This document shows, piece after piece, positions 36,481 to 49,139 of a stretch of 64,000 nt of DNA. The notes under the pieces are model-generated. The model was given only the letters and a program-made list of their open reading frames with translations, searched no databases and was not told the DNA's origin. Position numbers and translations under genes: made by a program. Source of the DNA: Nissolia schottii (lineage: Eukaryota > Streptophyta > Magnoliopsida > Fabales > Fabaceae); NCBI GenBank assembly GCA_003254905.1, contig QANU01000247.1, positions 668,003-732,002 on the forward strand. The letters are read 5' to 3'. The first letter of the stretch is position 1, and each line of letters begins with the position of its first letter.

Positions 36481-36519
36481 AAATTGGTGCAAATGACATA
36501 ATAAATAGGCTGGGCAGCT

Positions 36520-37420
36520 ATTGACAAATGAACATTCCCTACTCTACAAGGTCTTCAAAGGAAAGTATTTTAATTAGGGGTCTTTCCTCAGTGCTTCCTT
36601 GGGGCATAACCCATCCTGGGCTTGGAGAAATATGCTAGAAGGTAGAAAAGTGCTTGAGAAAGGTGCAAAATGGGTTGTCAGATGAGGTGACCAAATTTTT
36701 ATCAGGACAAATCCGTGGCTTTACTAGGCTTACCCCCATACAACTCCCCCAAACTCTTGACCGAATCATAACCTCCAAATGGCGAGCTAGCTTGTTTCAT
36801 TAGAAACTCTGGGAGTCTATTTAGTCTCTAAAAGTGCCTCCCGAAATTTGGACTTTCATGTGGAAATTAGCTCATGAAGGAGTAGCTATTAAACAAAGAC
36901 TAAAGAAGGAGCGCATTCCCCACATATGTGACATGTGATGTGCCCCTATTGTCAGAATTGCGCGGAATCTGTCACCCACTGCATTATATTGTGCCCTCAC
37001 AGTAAGGAAGTTTGGTCCGGTTTAGACTATCGACATCCTTCCACTCTTTTGGATAATAACCATTTTCGGTGATGGTGGTGCGACTTGGTGGAAGCTCAAC
37101 ATGTTACTTTGTTATCACAACCACCTTTAGAGATTATTTCTTTTACTATCTGGCAAATTTTGCTTGCTAGGAACTCCAAGGTATTTGAAGATAAGTTGCC
37201 TACTCCGTAGGAGATAGTCTCTAATATCATTCTTTTGGCCAATGAGTACAAACGGCGCAACATGATTTTGTCTCCCCTTTAGTATCTTTGTTTTTGGTTG
37301 TTGGGTTTCGTTTAGCACCTTTGGGATTCCCACTCTTTATTTTGCTTGGTCCTAAAGACCATCCTCTTGTAATGACTTGTTCTTTATAATGAATACATAC
37401 CTAACCTTTGGTAAAAAAAA
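36520..37420 (+). pseudogene. LINE (non-LTR retrotransposon) 3' fragment
   Basis: Across broken frames the translation shows NPSWAWRNMLEGRKVLEKGA (36606-36665), then KIWTFMWKLAHEGVAIKQRL, then a zinc-binding CPYCQNCAESVTHCIILCPHS-type segment (about 36935-37000) and EVWSGLDYRHP. These are the C-terminal end of plant LINE ORF2 with the zf-RVT domain. The fragment ends in a short A-run after ...AATGAATACATACC (about 37390-37420), as LINEs do. Several stops make it inactive, and the 5' part is missing. Confidence 0.75.
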
Positions 37421-37429
37421 ACTAAAATA

Positions 37430-38275
37430 CGTGTCACTGTAGTGCCACTATTTAAGATTACAACGAGAGTAGGTCCCATAGTAAATATAAAATTCAATTT
37501 AAAAATGTATCATTAGTCAAGTCTCTATCTCTTTCACCATTTTGTAACAACTGCAACAAAAGTTTATAACCTTATTTAATCAAGTTTATGACGAAAAAGT
37601 ACATTTTTAAGAAAATGTGTGCAAATGAAGTAGGAGAGAGAATGTGTGTCATCAATCAAATCATCTTCTCTCTTCTGTTACACTCACGTTTTCTTATAAA
37701 CATTCTTTTTGGTTACAAACTATTATCATGAGTTACAAACTGATGTCACGCTCTCTCTTCTGCCACACTTGCTTATTTTTTCGCAAATATACTTTTTGGT
37801 TACAAACTTGATTGGACAAAATTATAAACTTTTCTTACTTTTGTTACAAACTATTATTATGAGTTACAAACTAAAGTCACCATCTCTTTTCTACTCTACT
37901 CACATGCATTCCCATAAAATGCACTTTTTGATTACAAGCTTGATTGAACAAGGTTATAAACTTTTGCTGCTAACATTACAAACTATTTTTCATGAGTTAC
38001 AAACTTTATTCAATCTAATGTCACACTTTCTCTCTTCAGCTCCACTGACAACATACTCTTTCTCTCTTTTGCTCCACGTGCAATTATTTTTATACAAATG
38101 TATTTTTTTCGTTATAAACTTGATTCAACAAGGTTACAAACCTTTGTTGCTATCATTACAAACTGGTGAAAGAGAGACAGGGGCTTGACTGATGAGACAA
38201 TTTCAAATCAAATTTTATATTTATTATGTGACTCACACTAATTTTATTCTTATACGGTGGCACTATGATGACACA
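37430..38275. mobile_element. Fold-back element with long inverted arms and internal tandem repeats
   Basis: The left end GTGTCACTGTAGTGCCAC and the right end GTGGCACTATGATGACAC are inverted. Similarity continues about 200 bases inward on each side (ATAATAAATATAAAATTTGA, AGTCAAG...TCTCTTTCACCA). The right part contains about three copies of a roughly 133-bp unit marked by GAGTTACAAACT (37730, 37861, 37994). Those units alone produce the 159-codon ORF at 37709-38188, which I do not accept as a gene. A target duplication is not clear. Superfamily is uncertain; Mutator-like is possible. Confidence 0.65.
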
Positions 38276-39480
38276 TATTACTATTGTCCAAATAACTTTA
38301 CTGATTAAAACCTTATGGTCATCATGATTCATCGTCCTCATTTACCTTATGCTCCATAAATTTTACTTAATCTTTGTATTTAACTATATTTTTATTAAAA
38401 TACATTTTCTTAAAATTTCAATAACTAATCATTCATTTAATAAAATGAATGATAAATAATTATCTCTTTATCTTTTATTATTAGCATGTTATAAACATTG
38501 AGAATGATAAAATGATTTAACTAAACTATAGGTTGATTATTATAAATGGTCATTCAAATGAAATAAATTGTTTGAACAACTATGTATAACATTATACACT
38601 GTTAGTACATCAAAATTAAACTCATAATAAAATTAGACTTTTGGTGCATTAATCACAAAACTCTACTAATATATTATTTTTAAAAATAATAAATAAAAAA
38701 GGTAGAAGGAATGGAAAGAGTCAAGTTATACTACCCCATCTTAGTATTACTCACGGTTTACTCTAAGATAATGCATAGGGTAAAATTCTTTTTTGATCTC
38801 TTAGTTATATCTAAATTATTACTTTGATACCATATTTTTTAAAATGCTTAATTTGACAAAATGATTATTTGAGGATAATTAAGATATCAAAACATTGTTT
38901 TAATCATATTTAAACATTGATATTATCCACATTTAAAAAGTGTGGTTAAATGTAAAAAAGACTAAAGTGACCATTTTTAAAAAAATAAATGATCAAATTA
39001 AACGTTTTAAACAATATGAAACCAAAATGATTATATGAGAATAATTAAGATGTCAAAACATTGTTTTACCCTAATATCGATATATTATTACTATTTGCCC
39101 CCCACACTATAAGAAATGAAAATCACGTGACAATTGAATTTAAGAATGCCATAAATAAAATGACGTGTGAACCAAAGGAAAAAAGAAAAGGAATAGAAAT
39201 ATATATCCAGAAAGCTAAAAATTATATTTTTATTTTTAAAATAATATTTGTTTATGAAAGCCAATCTAAACGCACAATGCTGCGAGGAAAGCTGCTCCAG
39301 TTCAGCATTCAGATCTTAGACAGCCGAAAGAAGAAGTTTCCTCCCTCGTCTTTATTTATTTTTATCCATCTTTATTTTATTCTACCTAGTATCGAGCTAA
39401 GGAATTTGCGGGAACAAAATCGAGTGATGTATTGGGAGAAGAAACAAAAGGGGGATAAGCGAAGCGCAGAAAAATTCACC
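38276..39480. other. Upstream region of the formin gene
   Basis: AT-rich DNA. A dispersed repeat at 38860-39060 resembles 12890-13100. At 39106 CACTATAAGAAATG looks like a CACTA-type end, but I found no subterminal array beside it. The last 150-200 bases before 39481 are probably the 5' leader. Confidence 0.45.
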
Positions 39481-42400
39481 ATGAAAACTCATCAGTGGAC
39501 CTTCTTTTTCATCTTATCATTGGGGTATTGGTCCATCTTCACCCCACTCCCCACGGTAAAAGCGCTCAGTGAATTCTCATCATCCAACACAAGAAGAATC
39601 CTGCACCAGCCGCTCTTCCCGGTGCCCACCGCGCCCGCTCTACCGCCCCCGCCGCCGCCTGACATCCCTGCCTCTCCCGACATTCCCTTCTTCAACGAGA
39701 ACCCGCCATGGCCACCGCCCCCGAATCCGAACCAGCAGCCGGCGGCGGCGGCAACCACCACATACGGCCAAATGGCCAGCCCAACGGCAACGCAACCGGC
39801 GAAGCCGATGAAGACGGTGGCAGTTGCGGTCTCGGTCGGAACCGTGACGCTGGGAATGCTCTGTGCGCTCGCGTTCTTCTTGTACAAGCACACGGCGAGG
39901 CAACCGGTGAAGACGACGCAGAAGCTGGTTGCCGCCGGTTCCCGGAGAGCCCCCCACGAATCCACGGCGGCGGCTGCGGCGGCGCCACCTCCATCGAGCA
40001 TGATCTACATTGGGACTGTGGATCCCAGCAGAGCGTCGGCGAGCGAACCGAGCGAGGACAGTGGCGCGAACCGTTCGCGTTATAAGATGCTCCATTCGAT
40101 GAAGGTTTCGGAGAGGTACCGGCCGAGCCCGGAGTTGCAGCCATTGCCGCCGCTCAGCAAGACTGTCGTCGACGGCAGCCACCCGCCTCCGGCGGCCTCG
40201 TCGTCATCCGAGGACGACGGCGACGAGGAGAGCCGCGGCACGGCGTTTCACACACCTCAGGGCTCATCCCTCAGCCTCGACGACGGCCACCACACTCCGA
40301 TTTCGCGCCACAGTAACTTGTCCAACGGTGGTTCCGCGGCGGCGCCGCAGGTTCCTTTCTCGAAGAGAACCTCGCCGAAATCTCGGCGCTTGGCTTCGTC
40401 GCCAGATGCCAGGCTCGCCATCCTACCAGCTACAAAGCACAATCCACCGCCACCATCGCCGCCGCAAGAAGCCACATCCGGTCCCTCCAGACGGCCGAGA
40501 TTCTCGGCGCCTCCTCCACCACCGAATTTGACGCACATTCATTCCAACTTTTCCAGCAATTCAGTTAATCCTCCGCCACCTCCTCCACCACCACCGCCGC
40601 CGCCTCCAATTATTAGCGCAATCTCGTCGTCCTCCGTTACAAGGAAGCAGCAACGGCCTCGGTCTCCGAGTCAGGCCGCAAAAGCCTCCGCCGCAAAAGC
40701 CTCAGAGGAAGCCAACGCCTCTTCTTCTCCCGAGAGGGTTGGAGGTGATGACGTGGAGGAAGGGAGACCAAAGTTGAAGGCTCTGCATTGGGACAAAGTG
40801 CGCGCCACCTCTGACCGTGCCACTGTGTGGGACCAGTTGAAGTCAAGCTCGTTTCAGTAAGTGAATGAAAGTAGTTGTCACAAGGGGAAGCTCCTCATGT
40901 TTCATGTTTTTTAATTCTGTCTTTGTAGGTTAAATGAGGGCATGATGGAGTCCCTGTTTGGGTGCGGCGCCGCCAGTTCCGCGCCTAAAGAGACCCTTAC
41001 GAGGAAACCAGTTCCTCCCCCTGTTGAGCTGGAGAACAGGGTGTTGGACCCAAAGAAGTCACAGAACATAGCAATACTGCTAAGGGCGCTCAATGTGACC
41101 AGAGATGAGGTATCTGAGGCTCTTTTAGATGGTAAGTTTGTTCGTTCATTCGTTCCTTTTGCCATTTTTGCATAAACGAGTCAGATAGGAAAAAATATTA
41201 TTGGTAATGTTACTCATGTTTTCCAATTGGGCGTATATTTTTTTACCCATAGCAGTTTATGCCAACAAATTAGGCATGAAAAACCGTTTATGAACAGTCA
41301 AGTATGATATAACTAAACAGCACGGTGGAAATTTAGGTAGGAAGGTCGTGCGAACTTTAAAATGATATATATGATCAAATCAAGCTCATTAAAACATAGC
41401 GCGGTCTGGTCATTATTACAAGTATTGAAGAAATGACGAAGCATCTACCATGGCGTGTCCTTTTTCGCAAGGAATAAATGTTATTAAACTTTATGCTACT
41501 TTTGCCATCATTACTGTGGAACATTCCTCCTCATTCTAGTTTTAATATCTTCTATTGATTTAGTATACCATTTTCCATTTTAATCTCTCTCTTGCTTCCG
41601 TGTCATTGTTCCGCTATCCTTTCTAATCTTTCTGCAAATTGGCCATGTAACTTACATAATAACAGATGTACTAATATCTAATTCCTTGGTGGCTGGTATC
41701 AACTGGGGATAAACAACTAACTCTTCCTTACAGTTTTGCCTATGGCTAACATGGGTTTAATTAGTCAGCCATGATTCAAAGAAAAACTTTTGAGTGAATT
41801 GATGTGAAAATTCTCAATGGTATGGATGTTTACCATCTAGTAATTGATCTTCTAATGGAGGAGCCCATTCTATTTAACTTTCAAGTTCCAATTACTTTAA
41901 TGAATTAAGGAATAGGTTATTATAAACTATGTGAAATATCTCAAGATGGGTTTTACATCAGCTACTATCTTAACTTGAGCCAAATTGCATATCTACAACC
42001 AGCATTTTTCACCTTGCAAGCATCATGGAATGGTGGTTTTGTGATTGTTTTTCTTGGACGAAACAGGGAATCCTGAAGGTTTGGGCGCTGAGCTGTTGGA
42101 AACCCTTGTAAAGATGGCTCCAACTAAGGAGGAAGAGATTAAGCTTAAAAACTACGACGGCGACCTCTCGAAACTTGGGTCTGCAGAAAGATTCCTTCGA
42201 ACTGTGCTTGACATACCTTTCGCCTTCAAAAGAGTTGAAGCTATGCTGTACAGAGCTAATTTTGACGCGGAAGTTAACTACCTAAGGAAGTCTTTTCAAA
42301 CCTTGGAGGTGCGGCTAGCTTATATCGATCTCTTGATAGCTTTGATTTCTTGCTTTGAATTCCATTTTGTTCTGTCTCCGCAGAAACTAACAAGCCAGCT

Positions 42401-43213
42401 GTTAATACTTGTCAGGCAGCAAGCGAGGAATTAAAGAACAGCCGGTTATTCCTTAAGCTCCTCGAAGCTGTTCTCAAGACAGGAAACAGAATGAACGTTG
42501 GCACCTATCGCGGCGATGCTACGGCTTTCAAGCTAGACACGCTTCTAAAGCTTGTGGATATAAAGGGAACAGACGGAAAGACCACATTGCTCCACTTTGT
42601 CGTCCAAGAAATCATAAGATCTGAAGGTCCGGGTGGTGAGTCGTCGAATGAGAATGTTCAGACCCAAACGAGTTCCCAATTCAATGAGGACGAGTTCAGA
42701 AAGAAAGGATTGCAAGTTGTGGCTGGACTGAGTAGAGACCTTGGTAATGTCAAGAAAGCCGCGGGAATGGACTCGGATGTCTTAAGCAGCTACGTCACGA
42801 AGCTTGAAATTGGGCTTGACAAAGTGAGGTTGGTTTTGCAGTATGAGAAGCCAGGTACGCAAGGGAATTTCTTCGACTCGACGAAGCTGTTCCTGAAAGA
42901 AGCCGAGGAGAAAATTGTCAGGATTATGGCTGATGAGAGAAGGGCATTGTTCCTTGTGAGAGAAGTCACAGTGTACTTTCACGGGGATACAGCAAAGGAA
43001 GAGGCGCACCCTTTCAGAATTTTCATGATAGTAAGAGACTTTCTGAATATTTTGGATCAGGTTTGCAAAGAAGTGGGAAGGATGCAGGATAGAACCGTGA
43101 TTGGTTCGGCGAGATCGTTCAGGATAGCCGCAAGTGCGTCGTTGCCTGTTCTCAGCAGGTACCGTGCAAGGCAAGATACAACAAGTTCAGATGAGGAAAG
43201 CTCATCCCCCTAG
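39481..43213 (+). CDS. Class I plant formin (FH2 domain, membrane-anchored)
   Basis: Four exons: 39481-40856, 40929-41131, 42067-42308 and 42416-43213; all introns GT-AG; 872 aa. The start ATG opens a signal peptide ([20 protein letters not shown]). An upstream in-frame ATG at 39061 exists, but it would bury the signal peptide behind non-family sequence. A Pro-rich extracellular part ([18 protein letters not shown], residues 55-85) is followed by a membrane span (about 112-134) and a cytoplasmic FH1 Pro-run (about 363-376). FH2 runs from K431 ([10 protein letters not shown]) to about 840. It contains [56 protein letters not shown] and [15 protein letters not shown]. Exon 4 uses the AG at 42415, which restores the conserved ...FQTLE/AASEEL... 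join; the AG at 42383 would hit a stop. Class I formins nucleate actin at membranes and can link to the wall through the Pro-rich ectodomain. Confidence 0.92.
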
Positions 43214-43853
43214 TGTTTGTGATTTGTGAATACCGAAGCGATATTTATCTTCAACTCGAACACATGCCATATTTAATATAGGTTTTATAAGATCAGATAT
43301 CCCACACATTTTCATATTATAGAACATTTTTATGTTGTATGTATTCTTTGAATCAATTATTAATAATAAATAGCAGCTTTGCATCAATTCCTTTATGCAT
43401 TGTCACTCCTTTTGTTCACCACTAATAGCTAGCGCCATTTTATTTTTCTGATCTTTTGATACCTATGCTATTTGACATTATTAACACCCAGAAGAAAGTA
43501 TAACATGGAATCGAACACTACACTATACAAATAGGCTACAATATTTGAAGGTATACTTGTACAGTCATCTTCAATCTAATGATGCTAAAAAAAACCAGTT
43601 GAAAAAGCAGTCATCTTCAATTCAATTTTCTATTTTTCTTTTATCTATTTTTCACTACTGGCCTTGAAAATAAAACAATGTATTAAAATTAAATGGCTAA
43701 AACGTGATTTTGTAGTCACTTATAGTTGACCCCAAGTGCTACACAACTCCATTGTTCAATTTTTCTACTCAACTTCCAATTCTAGCCCAAGAAAGCAGTT
43801 AGTGAATGTACATCTTAAACTTGTGTGTGAAAACTGATATCCATTCACATGTT
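43214..43853. other. Shared 3' intergenic region of converging formin and Ca2+-ATPase genes
   Basis: The two stop codons are 640 bases apart on opposite strands. Both 3' untranslated regions must lie here. AATAAT/AATAAA-like words at 43361-43371 could serve the formin transcript. I see no gene or repeat. Confidence 0.5.
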
Positions 43854-46800
43854 TTAGTCCACGGGGATCTGCTTTAAATAAGCTGCAATTGGCATTCCCA
43901 TATACCCAACCAATAAGCAAAAGAGCCACTCCACAAAAGAGAGAGGTGTTGTGTTTGCAAAGGTTCCCAAGTACTCAACTATTATGATTTGAAAGAGAGC
44001 AGTGCAACCAATGACAGCCACGAACACCTGATTTTCCATCATGCCCTTGAAAACATCTATCTCCTCCATCTCACGAGAGTTTATCTCATTGAAAACCTGC
44101 ACGACCAAATCAACCCACACATGGTTACGCCAAATTTACCCAACAGCTATGAATCATGGACACTAACACAAACACCATATGAACACTTCATACATAAGAG
44201 AGTTCAATAATTACCCAAATTTCATATGCTTTTTCCTTCTATCAAATTCAAATAACACTCTCAATTGCATCTTACCGTGTTAGTGCTTCATAGCTTGCTT
44301 ACTTGTAAAAACTAAATATCATGCACTTAGGAAATTGATCTTCCATCATTTTTCAGTTCAGTTTTAACCTCTAAGCACCCCTGCTTCCACAGTCAAAGGT
44401 TGCCTTAAGCACATCAGTGTCAAAGTGGAGTCCTTGAGAAGGTTTACCTGACAGAAGACAAATGAGTTGAAGATGAGCGTGTTCAAGACCACATCAGCAT
44501 TTGGGCCCCTGAGAAAGAAGACCCATTTCCCTACTGCCTGAAGAAACCATATCACCACAAACTGATACAAAGATTGTCCTAAGATATTCCTCCACATGAC
44601 GTTGCTGATGAAGTTCCCCTTCCTCCCCACTGGCGTGCGCTTCATCAGATCGTCATTCGGAGGCTCAGTTGCGAGTGCGAGTGCTCCCAGCGTGTCCATT
44701 ATCATGTTCACCCACAAAAGTTGTACAGCTGTGAGGGGCGCGCTTCCTGAAGAGCAAATGCATGTAGAATCATAAGATGAAGAAACAGAACAAGTGTTTT
44801 TTATGTAATTGTAACCTAAAGTTGAACATTTTTTTGGCCAGATGCGGTCACGATGCAACCAATTTCGGCGAATTAGAATCTCAGCACAATTGCGACGCAA
44901 TGCAGTTAACTAGTTAAGGTGTGGCTGCATCACATGATGTTGTCCACAATTTAAAACCCCCGTAAGCACATATTCCCCACTACTATGATGGAAAGGAACA
45001 GGAAGTGAATTTCGTAATCGAAGTTAGGCTAGTATCATAACCTGTCAAGCAGGCCGATGAGAAGTTCACTAATAATGCTACCACATTCACAGTCAGCTGG
45101 AACTGCACGAATTTCTGAATATTTATGTAAACAGAACGTCCCCATTTGGCCACCGTCACTATTGTGGAGAAATTGTCATCCAGAATTATGACATCTGCAC
45201 TCTCTTTAGCAACCTGTGCACAAAATTATTGAAATCAGCCTGATCTCTAGCATTATAGAATGTCAGAGGTTTGGTCAAATGGCCAAAATTAAGCACATTT
45301 TCCTGACCATTTTCCTTTTTCTATTGTTTCGGTCTCAGATATTCGACCATTCTTTTCACTGCCCTCGTTAAAATGATAGCAACAAGCATTGAATACCACG
45401 GGCTCACCTCAGTTCCAGCAATTCCCATAGCAAGTCCAATGTCAGCTTCATGAAGAGCTGGGGCATCATTCGTTCCATCACCAGTAACAGCTACAACCTC
45501 CCCAAACGTGGTTCGCAGGTGTTTCACCAACGTATGTTTGTCTAAAGGTGAGGATCTAGCCATAACCTGCAAGAAGGAAAAAAAAAAAAATTAAACATTG
45601 TGCTAATCAAAGCATCAACCTCTTTACGCGTTGAAGTTTGAATCAATCAAAGATGTAATGCATTTAGAAACTATGTTGCACCTGAAGTTTGGGAACCAGC
45701 TCAAACAACTCCTCCTGAGTCTTGTGTCTAAATTCAGGACCTTCAATGGCTATGCCATCATCGGTTAAGATCCCACACTCCCTGGCTATAGCCTTTGCGG
45801 TATTAATGTTGTCTCCCGTGACCATCCTCACCACTATTCCGGCCGAACGGCACACCATAACAGACTCCCTAACGCCAGGGCGAACGGGATCCTTGATGCC
45901 AACAACTCCAATGCAGGTGTAACCGGAAGCAGGAATAGGATCTTCAGGGGAGAACCCACTCTCCAGCTCCACGTAGGCAAGGCACAGAGTCCTGAGCGCC
46001 TCACCGGCAAACTGGTTGATTGTGCTGTTGAGAAATTTGCTTGCTTCTTCATCGAGGGGCACGACGTCGCCGCTCGAGTTTATCACCTTGTCACAAGCGG
46101 CCAGGATTATCTCAGAAGCACCTTTGCAATGCGCTCTCAAACCCCCTCCCTCGGGGAGCTCCAGAACCACGCCCATCCTCTTCTTCTCGGAGTTGAACGG
46201 CTCAACCTTGACAAGCCTGCACGACTCCCTCTCCGCCCGAGAGTCGCCGCCGAGGGATAGGCCGAACTCCAATATTGCAGACTCAGTCGGAGTCCCCAAA
46301 ATCTCGCGCTTGCCTCTTCTGTTGACCACAACCTCTCCACCGGTGTTATTAAATATGGACTGCAGGAGAAGTTTTAGAGCAGAGTCCGGGAGCTCGGATC
46401 GCAAACTCGACTCGTCATTGCCCGCTTCCCTGCTGCTCATACAGATGCAAGTTTTCACAACCGTCATGCGGTTGGTCGTTAGAGTCCCGGTCTTGTCACT
46501 GCATATGGTTGTGGCCGATCCCATGGTCTCGCAAGCAGCCAGATGCCTCACGAGGGCCTTGTCGTTCATCATCTTCTTCATCGCGAAGGCGAGGCTCAGC
46601 GTCACAGCCAGCGGCAGCCCCTCGGGAACGGCGACAACAACAATGGTGACCGCAATGGCGAAGAACTCCAGCATCGCCAGGGCATCGTCCGCCGACCACC
46701 ACCAGAACCTCCCTTCCCGCATCTTGCGGCCCATCAGCCCTTTCACCAGAACCGCGAAGGTGACCACCGCGAAGAACAGGCCTATCTTCCCGATGATGGT

Positions 46801-48117
46801 CGCCACTCCGTTCAGCTTCACCTGCAGCGGGGTCTCGTCGTCCCCGCCCTCGCTCAGCGTCGCCATCAGCTTCCCCCACTGGGTCCTCATCCCGACCGTG
46901 GTGACCAGCATGGTGCACGACCCGTCTTGGACCTTGGTTCCGGAGAGAAGGAACGGGTTCTGGGACGTGACCATCACCGGCTCGCTCTCTCCGGTCAAGC
47001 TGGACTCGTCGATCAGCACCGAGAACCCGGAGACGAAGAGCCCGTCCGCGGGGACCTGGTCTCCGATCGCGAGATGCACGATGTCGCCAGGGAGCAAACC
47101 GTAAATCGACATCTTCTGCCTGTAACCGTTTCTCGTGACCTGAACGGAGATCTTCTTCTTCTCCTTGTCCAAATCCCTGAACTGCAGCGACTGGCGGTAG
47201 TCGCTCGTCGCGGTCACGAACACCACCAGCAGGATGCTCGCAACGATTCCCAGGCCGTCGTGGGCGCCCTTGGGCCACCCCTCCGTCGCGATGCCGACCA
47301 CGAGGGACACGAAGGCGCACGCCCCGAGGATCATGAGGGTCATGTCCTGGAGGGCCTCGTAGACGAAGATCCAGAAGCTGCGCACCTCGCTCTCCGCGAA
47401 CTTGTTGATCCCGAACACCTCCTGCCTCCTGAGCCGCGACTCGGAGTCGCCGCCGAGGCCCTTGGCCAGCGACGTCGAGAGCTTCTGCGCGACGCCGTCG
47501 ACCCCGCCGTGGAATTTCAGCTTCTTCACGTCGTGGCCTTCGACGATGGACCCCAGCTCCTCGGCGTCGATTTGATAACCCGCCGCTTTGACTTCCTCGG
47601 GCACGGAGTAATCGCTTGGTTGCACGCCTGCGTGTATGATCGAGAGGTAAACACATCGGTTGTTGATTGAATGCACGACGATGTTTTAGAATTTAATTCT
47701 GAAGAAACTTGCCTTGGATGAATTGGAATGCAGCTTTAGAGACCAAAACAGCAACCCTCAGCTTCTCCTGCATCAAGGAGAGAATAATAACTGAGTATCG
47801 GATACATATTCGGTTATCCGGTACGGGTACGACGACCATATTCGAAGTATGGGTGCTTCTTAGATCGTGGAGAAGAACAAAAACCACAGAGAAACAGTTA
47901 ATACAAACAATAAGCAAGCATGTAGAGATGGATAAGATACCTGATTGGTGCGACGCATGGCAGCCGCTTCTTCTCGCTTGGAGAGATTGGCGGTGAAACG
48001 AAAACGCCTTTTGGGGTTCTTTACGACCCCACATAGTTTCCTCCATTTCTCAAGAGCTTCTTCAGTTGAGTTCTTAGACTTCACCCCTCCAAAATTCTCA
48101 TTTAAATAACTCTCCAT
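43854..48117 (-). CDS. ACA1/2: Autoinhibited P-type IIB Ca2+-ATPase, ACA1/ACA2 type
   Basis: Seven exons on the minus strand: 48117-47941, 47767-47713, 47627-45682, 45566-45408, 45213-45042, 44746-44448, 44096-43854; 1016 aa, the usual size for this clade. The N-terminus ([11 protein letters not shown], then [19 protein letters not shown]) is the ACA1/2/7-type calmodulin-binding autoinhibitory segment. The ATPase core is complete: TGES, the [10 protein letters not shown] membrane motif (about 410), phosphorylation site DKTGTLT (D455), [14 protein letters not shown] (754-762), and the C-terminal membrane spans with [13 protein letters not shown]-like and FNEINSREM sequence. It pumps Ca2+ out of the cytosol (ER or other membranes) and is activated by Ca2+/calmodulin. 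Intron 2 has a GC donor (CAAG|GCAAGT), needed for the frame; the other introns are GT-AG. Exon 3 is strongly GC-rich. Whether it is the ACA1 or ACA2 orthologue is undecided. Confidence 0.95.
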
Positions 48118-48600
48118 TTGCCCTGCCGCGTTTTTTCTTCTTTGAACGCTTCTATTATTTTATCAAGCGATATATATAAAAAAAGGGCATGTTAACGGTA
48201 GCTCGTGTTATGCAGTTACACTGTAACAGCAACCTATAGTACATAGCATTCTTACAAATTAAAGGTTAGCTTATGAAGCCATTAATTCCCGGTGCGATTT
48301 CTTCGATCGTGTCGTATAGTTAGTTAGAATCATAGTTATTGTGTGGGAGAGATGAAGAAGAAGAAGCAGAAGAGGGAAACGAATGAGTGAGGATCCGAAA
48401 TTTGGTAGTGATTGAGAATGAATAACGGTGTCTCTGTTATTGCGGGAGAGAGTGGGGATGAACGATATGGGCGGGTTAGTCAACGGCTGAACCTTATTTT
48501 AAATAAATTAAAATTAAATTACTTTTTGGAAAAAGAAAATTGAGAAATATTGAATGAAAGAATCACTTTAATAAAAGAGATATAAATAACGGACTATTAG
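48118..48600. other. Upstream region of the Ca2+-ATPase gene
   Basis: This should hold the 5' leader and promoter of the minus-strand pump gene. On that strand it is pyrimidine-rich (TCTTCTTCTTCATCTCTCCC near 48345-48365). No separate gene is supported; the 70-codon ORF at 48271-48483 has no family features. Confidence 0.45.
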
Positions 48601-49139
48601 TTTTACAAGCGGAGTGTTACATACTCAGCATTTTATGATGAAGATGCGAGTTCAGCATTATTACCGAATAAGAGAATACAAACACCTAAGTAATAATGAT
48701 TATTCGTGGGAAAAACTAGGGTATGACCGTATACTCTCAAAACCAAATCTTACCAATAACCAAAACCAAGTTTCACCATTGATCATAATATGATGAAGAC
48801 CGATGAATAATTTTTTAGAGATTTCTTATTATACAATAGGGATTAAATTTCTTTTCTCTGACTTTCTGACAAACGTAAATTAAAATAGTGAAAATTTTGA
48901 AGAGTTGAATTGGAGATCAATGTTGAATTATTTTGAGAATTTAGATATAGAATGAAGATTATAAGAACAAAAATGCTTTGTCTACACCAATATATCAATA
49001 TTCGTGATTGTTTGGAGATTGTATTCGTTTTGATCGAAAGTAATGGAAGAAATCGTTCAAATGCTAGAGAATGTTGTAATTTTTTGTGCTTTTTTGCTTG
49101 TTCATGGAGTGTGTTTGTTGACATGAGAAATTTTGTGTT

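Noticed and set aside
37709-38188. 159-codon ORF
   Set aside because: It is made of a translated 133-bp tandem repeat inside a fold-back element, with no family features.
39106-39119. CACTATAAGAAATG as a CACTA end
   Set aside because: No subterminal repeats or partner end were seen, so a chance match is likelier.
39061-39480. Upstream extension of the formin frame by 140 codons
   Set aside because: The extension is Lys/Ile/Phe-rich AT sequence, and would place the clear signal peptide internally. The ATG at 39481 fits class I formins.
39492-40538. Several ORFs on both strands over the formin first exon
   Set aside because: They are by-products of its GC-rich, proline-coding sequence; the formin frame is spliced and domain-complete.
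42384-42415. Alternative formin acceptor after CCGCAG at 42383
   Set aside because: It leads into a stop in the reading phase, whereas AG at 42414-42415 restores the conserved FH2 sequence.
46016-47670. Long plus-strand ORFs (375 and 362 codons) opposite the calcium pump exon
   Set aside because: They are antisense shadows of the GC-rich exon 3, whose minus-strand product is a complete ATPase core. Their translations are composition-biased and match nothing.
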